Shown in pieces: positions 15,926 through 20,171 of a stretch of DNA of 20,171 nucleotides (positions are counted from its first letter, which is position 1; every line of letters begins with the position of its first letter). The stretch lies in the NCBI GenBank assembly GCA_964568585.1, contig CAZMQI010000036.1, forward strand, positions 1 through 20,171, written 5' to 3'. The stretch is from RGZA01 sp964568585 (lineage in GTDB: Bacteria > Pseudomonadota > Alphaproteobacteria > UBA9219 > RGZA01). The notes under the pieces were generated by a model. The model was given only the letters and a program-made list of their open reading frames with translations. It had not been told where the DNA came from and made no database searches. Both the position numbers and the translations under genes were made by a program.

Positions 15926-15946
15926 ATTTCTGAGGGAGCATTTTTT

Positions 15947-16987
15947 ATGAATGTCACAATCAATCCATATAAAGTGCTGGGTGTTTCACCGCTTTCAACA
16001 CAAAAACAAATCATCGATGCCGCAAAAGAGCATAAAAAAGGGCTTGAAGAAAATTCGCCTGAATTCAATCTAGTGCAAGAGGCTGTTGATACACTTATCT
16101 ATTCAGCGCGAGCAAAGTTTGACCGCGTACACCTTCCTGAACGAAGAAGCGCCTTGGCCGAAGTCATTAAAATCATGTCTCGCCATTTCTTGAACCATGC
16201 CCATTTAGGGCAAGATAGTATCCCGGAAATATCTGGCCCAGAAAAGGTAGCGCTAGAAGGCTACATCGAGAAAAATGGGCTTCAAGAAACAGAAATCGCA
16301 GCCATTATGCCTACTGTGATTGAGATGGTCGCAGACGAAGAAAAACCACTTACGCTTGCCGCAATAAACAGTATCACCGCAAATGACATTGCCACAGCGA
16401 TGTTGACGGTCACATCATCTGCGCTGGATGAAGCTAGCAATAGAATTGTAAGTCTTAGTAAGAAATTAGATAGAAGCACCGCACAGGCAGCTGCATTCAG
16501 TAATGCAAGTGAAACGTTGTGTTCAAGACTTGATGATAGGACACGATTTACTGAATTTTGTAAGCAGGATATCAAACCGGATGATCTTGTGGGCGAAAGT
16601 ATCTATGCAACTGCAATCATCAACCTTTTGGTGCAATTGGAGCAAGGCAGCTGGAGTCGTGCAAAAGAGATGGCTGCCATCGCTATTGAGCCAGTGTCGC
16701 ACAAACTTTATTTCGATCCAGCAAGTTTTGAACTTAGAAAAGTTTTCTTTCATCTCGTCAAGCGCGGGGATTACAGCGATGGGTACATCGCAGCGATGCG
16801 TGAATGGAATGAAAAGCATAAGGATACCCGCAGCATCAAGCTTCCGCATTCGATGGGCAACAAAACCGTTTACGCCGAGTTTGTAGAATTGTGCGATGCT
16901 GCAGACCGTATAATCGGTATGGCTGCAGCTAAGCGAAATGATGAAGTTTTGAAAAGAAGCTCCGGTAGACCTTCAGCGGACGCTTAA
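15947..16987 (+). CDS. J-domain-like protein without HPD motif (second of a tandem pair)
   Basis: The N terminus (residues 6-25 NPYKVLGVSPLSTQKQIIDA, then FNLVQEAVDTLIYSARAKFD) has the J-domain layout. Where HPD should be there is KEHKKGLE, with no HPD. Segment LPERRSALAEVI matches LPRRAEAILEVI of the preceding gene. Near the C-terminal part, HKLYFDP matches HKLYHNP there. At 346 residues it is about 120 shorter than its neighbour, mainly lacking a central portion. It has no signal peptide or membrane helix. A strong GAGGGAG (15932-15938) sits 8 bases before ATG 15947. It ends 2 bases before the convergent stop at 16990. I do not recognise the family; paralogy with the upstream gene is inferred by eye. 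Confidence 0.8.
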   Translation: MNVTINPYKVLGVSPLSTQKQIIDAAKEHKKGLEENSPEFNLVQEAVDTLIYSARAKFDRVHLPERRSALAEVIKIMSRHFLNHAHLGQDSIPEISGPEKVALEGYIEKNGLQETEIAAIMPTVIEMVADEEKPLTLAAINSITANDIATAMLTVTSSALDEASNRIVSLSKKLDRSTAQAAAFSNASETLCSRLDDRTRFTEFCKQDIKPDDLVGESIYATAIINLLVQLEQGSWSRAKEMAAIAIEPVSHKLYFDPASFELRKVFFHLVKRGDYSDGYIAAMREWNEKHKDTRSIKLPHSMGNKTVYAEFVELCDAADRIIGMAAAKRNDEVLKRSSGRPSADA

Positions 16988-16989
16988 TC

Positions 16990-17325
16990 CTACCGCTGGG
17001 ATGCGCGGTCGTAGGTTTCCTGAATCTGCATACGCATCTTTACGCGGAAGGCAATGCGATCCTGAACCGCTTTTGGCAAATCGCCCATTTTCAAAATATT
17101 CTTTTTCAACAGAGCGGTGATGACGTCTTCAACAGCGCGCGACATCTCGTTATCGGTGCGGCGCAGTTCGCTGATGGATTCTGCGATAATCTTCGTCTCA
17201 ATACCTTTGGCCTGCATGAAGGTCAATACTTCGGCGTGATCATGGGGGAGCATATCCGCACCGGGGATGGGGCGAACGCTTACCTTTTGAACTTTACCTT
17301 CTGCATCGCGAACAACGTATGGCAT
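16990..17325 (-). CDS. Small conserved-type hypothetical protein
   Basis: The 111-residue protein starts MPYVVRDAEGKVQKVSVRPI and has a central helical segment (EMSRAVEDVITALLKKN). It ends in a basic helix after MGDLPKAVQDRIAFRVKM. The start (PYVVRD..G), the ED.I..L segment and the DLP.A.Q segment remind me of a small alphaproteobacterial family sometimes mislabelled 'tryptophan synthase subunit beta like'; that recollection needs a search. It shows no catalytic motif, signal peptide or membrane helix. It is convergent with the second J-like gene and divergent from the lipoprotein gene, with TTAA-N7-TAAA at 17382-17396 about 57 bases upstream of its start. Confidence 0.7.
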   Translation of the reverse strand: MPYVVRDAEGKVQKVSVRPIPGADMLPHDHAEVLTFMQAKGIETKIIAESISELRRTDNEMSRAVEDVITALLKKNILKMGDLPKAVQDRIAFRVKMRMQIQETYDRASQR

Positions 17326-17381
17326 GGCTTGTCATTCCCAATAATTTATATGAGCCTAACATAAACTATGGGCTTCAATCG

Positions 17382-17396
17382 TTAACAAGATGTAAA
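17382..17396. promoter_or_regulatory. Near-match to a CtrA site
   Basis: TTAAC-AAGATG-TAAA gives TTAA-N7-TAAA, one mismatch from the CtrA full consensus. It lies in the 259-base region (17326-17584) between the divergent small hypothetical gene and the lipoprotein gene. The rest of that region is AT-rich, and I see no supportable gene in it. Confidence 0.2.
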
Positions 17397-17584
17397 TGCC
17401 ATAGTGAATCAAGGGCTTCACAGAGATTCAGCATGCAAAAATTACACTATTTTCTTGCCTGTGCATAATGCTGATGCCATAGCTAATAACCACGTAATTC
17501 AGTTTTGCTTTGATTCCATCGTCTCTACTAAGCTTTTACCGCACGTTTCCACGTTTTGTTTTCCTATAATTCAAGAGGAACCTC

Positions 17585-18643
17585 ATGTCCATTCGTTCAC
17601 TGTTGCGCCCGATACTGATGATTACTGGTATCGTTTTAGTGGCAAGCATGCTTACCGCATGTGGTTCTGGCAGACGCAACGTTACACTGGACTCATCGCC
17701 AACAGAAATCGCCCGCATTAAAAGCATCGCCATCGCATCCGTAACGGCGCGCCCAAGTGAAACATATGAAATGCTGCCATTGGCACGCGGCCATGTTGTG
17801 CGTGCGCTCACTAAATTTGAAAACGAAATCTTTGAATACTTATTGATGCGCGGCTTTAACGTTGTGAACCCTGCGGTAAGCCGCGTGGCGTATACACGTG
17901 AAACCGATTACGAAGATTTGTACATTGCGAATAATCCTGAAATTCTCACCAATCTGCAAAGCGGCGCGGAATTCAAATTCCTTGCTAATAATATGAAGAA
18001 GTTGGCGATGCAGCATACGCAAAAGCCTGCTGGCACATTTACATCAATGGAACGTACGCCATCCCAATATAACTTGATGCCAAGCATCAACCGCACACCA
18101 ACGGTAAACCCAGACCAGCAGGATATCGTCAGCAGCGCAAACACCCGCGTGTTCCCACAGCTTGAATTTGGTACCAATTTGTCAACGCCATCCATGACTG
18201 TTCTTGGCGGTGCGGATGATAACCGTTGGGCAAACCAACCGATGCGTCGCGCGATTGGTGAAATTACTCACCGCATTGGCGCGGATGCATACTTGATTGT
18301 TGACTCCCATATGCGTTTATCACCACGTGAAGAAGGCCCAATCCTTGCTGGCGTGCTTGGCGGCGGAACGCGCAGAGTTGTAGTTGAAGGTGTTGCCATG
18401 TTGGTTCGCAACGACGGCGCTATTCTTTCGGTTGAAAGCTTCCATGCAGATAGTGACGACCATATTAGTGGTCTGGAGGGTTCTGGCTCTCGTCCGCGCA
18501 CATTCTCCGGCCTTGCACGTTTTGAGGGCAATTGGGGCAATTTGAACGATTTGACGATGCAGGCTGTACGCAATGCTGCCAATATGATTTCGGGCACGCT
18601 TGATGGGTATGTACGTAAGTACGGCCCAGGCAGTGATGACTAG
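17585..18643 (+). CDS. Predicted outer-membrane or periplasmic lipoprotein, possible CsgG-like fold
   Basis: A type II signal peptide (SIRSLLRPILMITGIVLVAS) ends in lipobox LTAC with Cys26. The residue after Cys is Gly, so no inner-membrane retention signal is evident. After the leader comes IARIKSIAIASVTARP, then a helix (RALTKFENEIFEYLLMRGFN), and later GADAYLIVDSHMRLS and VVVEGVAMLVRNDGAILSVE. This alternation, with an ALTKFENEIFEYL helix then an 'Adayliv' strand, resembles CsgG-like or related lipoproteins that make or assist envelope machines, but no specific family is recognised. AGAGG (17574-17578) sits 6 bases before ATG 17585, a strong start. It lies just upstream of tatA (27-base gap) on the same strand and could be in the same transcript. 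Confidence 0.75.
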   Translation: MSIRSLLRPILMITGIVLVASMLTACGSGRRNVTLDSSPTEIARIKSIAIASVTARPSETYEMLPLARGHVVRALTKFENEIFEYLLMRGFNVVNPAVSRVAYTRETDYEDLYIANNPEILTNLQSGAEFKFLANNMKKLAMQHTQKPAGTFTSMERTPSQYNLMPSINRTPTVNPDQQDIVSSANTRVFPQLEFGTNLSTPSMTVLGGADDNRWANQPMRRAIGEITHRIGADAYLIVDSHMRLSPREEGPILAGVLGGGTRRVVVEGVAMLVRNDGAILSVESFHADSDDHISGLEGSGSRPRTFSGLARFEGNWGNLNDLTMQAVRNAANMISGTLDGYVRKYGPGSDD

Positions 18644-18670
18644 ATTTAATTAAAGAAAAGGCGTTTCGTT

Positions 18671-18847
18671 ATGGGTCTTAGCTTCTGGCATCTGCTAATT
18701 GTTCTTGCGGTTATCCTAATTGTGTTTGGTGCTGGTAAGCTGCCGAATGTCATGGGTGATTTGGGTAAAGGCATCCGCAGCTTTAAAAAAGGCCTTGAAG
18801 ACGACAAGGACGACGAAGCCAAGAAGCTTCCTGACGATAAAAAATAA
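18671..18847 (+). CDS. tatA: Sec-independent protein translocase subunit TatA
   Basis: TatA oligomerises to form the passage for folded proteins in the twin-arginine pathway. The 58-residue protein MGLSFWHLLIVLAVILIVFG (1-20) has the N-terminal membrane helix, the hinge FGAGKLP (19-25) and an amphipathic helix NVMGDLGKGIRSFKKGLEDD (26-45). The tail is short and highly charged. It is shorter than usual (often 70-90 residues) because the acidic/basic tail is trimmed. AAAGG (18657-18661) lies 9 bases before ATG 18671. It is first in the tatABC-serS block, 18 bases before tatB. Confidence 0.93.
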   Translation: MGLSFWHLLIVLAVILIVFGAGKLPNVMGDLGKGIRSFKKGLEDDKDDEAKKLPDDKK

Positions 18848-18865
18848 TATAATCCGGACACTCTG

Positions 18866-19210
18866 ATGCTTGGACTTGCTTGGCCAGAATTATTATTGAT
18901 TGGCGCAGTTGCAGTGATAGCAATCGGGCCAAAGGACATCCCGCCGTTGATGCGTCAAGCGGGTGCGTGGTCACGTAAAGCACGTCTCATGATGCATGAT
19001 TTTCAAAAACACTGGGATGATCTGCCCAATCAGGTCGATATGTCATCCATGCAGCGCGAAGCCGATGAGCTACAGAAAAAGACATTCGAAAAATACGGCG
19101 TGGATATAACCAAAGCCGAAATCCAGAAGGTGGAGCCAGAAGCCGACCAGTTGGAAGACGAAGCGCATATTGCCGCTGCTGCTAAAGATAAAGTAAAGCC
19201 TGTCTCATGA
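18866..19210 (+). CDS. tatB: Sec-independent protein translocase subunit TatB
   Basis: TatB pairs with TatC to bind twin-arginine signal peptides. The N terminus MLGLAWPELLLIGAVAVIAI is the membrane helix with the conserved Glu8 (WPEL), followed by GPKDIPPLMRQAG and a long amphipathic helix (RKARLMMHDFQKHWDD). The tail is Glu/Lys/Ala-rich and variable, as usual for TatB. The length of 114 is at the short end of the family. Its last 4 bases (ATGA) overlap the tatC start, so TatB and TatC are translationally coupled. Confidence 0.92.
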   Translation: MLGLAWPELLLIGAVAVIAIGPKDIPPLMRQAGAWSRKARLMMHDFQKHWDDLPNQVDMSSMQREADELQKKTFEKYGVDITKAEIQKVEPEADQLEDEAHIAAAAKDKVKPVS

Positions 19211-20031
19211 CCGATGTGCCTCCTGAATTTCAGCCAAAACAACCTGCATCCAAAAAAGAGGAGATGCCGCTGCTTGGCCATTTAGTGGAGCTGCGTAACC
19301 GGTTGATGTGGTGTACGGCCGCGTTACTTATTGGCGTCGTCATCAGTTATTTCTTTGCAAAAGATATTTACAGTTTTCTGGTTGCGCCGCTGGCCGATGC
19401 GATGAAGGCACAAGGTGCAGAAATGCCGCGCCGTTTGATTTACACGAACCTGACTGAAGCCTTCTTCACCTATATGGGCGTTGCCGTGTGGGCGGGATTT
19501 TTTATTACCGCGCCATTCATCCTCATCCAGATTTGGCGGTTCATCGGGCCAGGACTTTATGCCAATGAAAAAAATATTATCCGTCCTTATTTATTCCTCA
19601 CGCCATTCTTGTTTTACGCGGGCGCTGCTGCTGCCTATTATTTTGTATTCCCTGCGGCGTGGCATTTCTTCCTCAGCTTTGAAAATACAAGCGGTGCCGC
19701 TGGCCTTCCCATCCAACTGGAAGCGCGGGTGGGGGATTATCTAAGTCTGGCGATGTCGATGATTTTGGCCTTTGGCTTTGCGTTCGAACTGCCCTTATTG
19801 CTTATCTTGCTGGTGCATCTGGGCGTATTAGGAACCGAACAGCTTAAGAAATTCCGCCGCTTTGCCATCGTTATCAACTTCATCCTTGCCGCGGTTATAA
19901 CGCCGCCAGACGTGATTAGTCAGCTGGCGCTAGCAATACCGCTCTGCCTGCTTTATGAAGTTGCGATAGTCATTGCAGGCATGATTGATAAAAAGAAGGC
20001 GGCAAAAAGCCGCGATGTAATAAAGGTTTAA
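19207..20031 (+). CDS. tatC: Sec-independent protein translocase subunit TatC
   Basis: TatC is the six-helix core of the twin-arginine signal receptor. The 274-residue protein begins with a short cytoplasmic stretch and the signature MPLLGHLVELRNRLMWCTAA (about 20-39). Conserved segments include the loop LIYTNLTEAFFTYM, FIGPGLYANEKN, and the helix pair FAFELPLLLILLVHLG / FRRFAIVINFILAAVITPPD. The ending carries a Lys-rich tail (DKKKAAKSRD). It overlaps tatB by 4 bases, and serS follows with 2 bases between stop and start. Confidence 0.96.
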   Translation: MTDVPPEFQPKQPASKKEEMPLLGHLVELRNRLMWCTAALLIGVVISYFFAKDIYSFLVAPLADAMKAQGAEMPRRLIYTNLTEAFFTYMGVAVWAGFFITAPFILIQIWRFIGPGLYANEKNIIRPYLFLTPFLFYAGAAAAYYFVFPAAWHFFLSFENTSGAAGLPIQLEARVGDYLSLAMSMILAFGFAFELPLLLILLVHLGVLGTEQLKKFRRFAIVINFILAAVITPPDVISQLALAIPLCLLYEVAIVIAGMIDKKKAAKSRDVIKV

Positions 20032-20033
20032 AA

Positions 20034-20171
20034 ATGCACGATATAAAACTCATCAGAGATAATCCGAAATATTTGGATAACGGCCTTGAGCGTCGCAATA
20101 TGCCGCACCAAGCTGCTGAAGTTATCAAACTGGATGCAGAACGCCGCGCCGTACAAACCCAGTTGCAGGAA
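20034..20171 (+). CDS. serS: Seryl-tRNA synthetase, N-terminal fragment (runs off the window)
   Basis: The first 46 codons read MHDIKLIRDNPKYLDNGLER (1-20), then NMPHQAAEVIKLDAERRAVQ and on to TQLQE. This is the N-terminal segment preceding the coiled-coil arm that grips the long variable arm of tRNA-Ser; bacterial SerRS proteins begin with MLDIKLIRENPE and similar. The gene is truncated by the window's right edge, so no catalytic motif is visible. It follows tatC by 2 bases, an arrangement common in Alphaproteobacteria. Confidence 0.9.
   Translation, partial: MHDIKLIRDNPKYLDNGLERRNMPHQAAEVIKLDAERRAVQTQLQE

Noticed and set aside
17565..17570. TATAAT just upstream of the lipoprotein gene as a -10 box
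   Set aside because: Transcription would begin inside the ribosome-binding site, and no -35 lies 16-18 bases upstream.
17404..17721. 105-codon plus-strand ORF upstream of and overlapping the lipoprotein gene
   Set aside because: Runs out of frame into the lipoprotein signal peptide; the lipoprotein start has a clear AGAGG site and this ORF has none.

Overview
The window looks like a compact chromosomal segment of an alphaproteobacterium with moderate GC content. The grounds are a tatA-tatB-tatC-serS block, a K+-independent-type H+-translocating pyrophosphatase, a hexameric-type citrate synthase, a type II (TrxR-like) ferredoxin-NADP reductase paired with an adrenodoxin-type ferredoxin, an RhlE-type helicase with a basic disordered tail, and an exact TTAA-N7-TTAA (CtrA-like) site in an intergenic region. 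I cannot place it more precisely than class without database searches. I see no tRNA, rRNA, insertion sequence, CRISPR array or phage gene. No gap between genes exceeds about 260 bases, and several gene ends abut or overlap.

Layout. 118-627 encodes a secreted or periplasmic protein with a FliL-like C-terminal half. 831-2936 is hppA, followed by a strong intrinsic terminator. 3013-3768 is a CinA-type molybdopterin-binding-domain protein. It converges on and overlaps a small two-helix membrane protein (3668-3937, minus), which lies just downstream of gltA (3989-5326, minus). The gltA/FNR divergent region carries a CtrA-like site. 5517-6877 is a two-gene redox unit (FNR plus [2Fe-2S] ferredoxin). 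A minus-strand run follows: rhlE (11389-9827), lptD (9793-7556) and a beta-class glutathione S-transferase (7505-6879). A structured leader precedes rhlE. Next come an alpha/beta hydrolase (plus), a DUF4389-type membrane protein (minus) and glutamine-dependent NAD+ synthetase nadE (plus).

14433-16987 is the least ordinary part. It holds two consecutive genes for large soluble proteins, each opening with a J-domain-like fold that lacks the HPD motif. They share a LP.R(R).A..EVI segment just after the J-like part and a KLY..P segment near the C terminus, so they look like divergent tandem paralogues of unknown function. TTAA tetramers are clustered upstream of the first.

The right end has a small conserved-type hypothetical protein (minus), a lipoprotein with a possible CsgG-like architecture, tatA (58 codons), tatB, tatC and the first 46 codons of serS. 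Most of the window is housekeeping: energy (hppA, gltA, nadE), envelope (lptD, tat, lipoprotein), RNA metabolism (rhlE) and electron transfer (FNR/ferredoxin). The best candidate for something undescribed is the HPD-less J-like pair.
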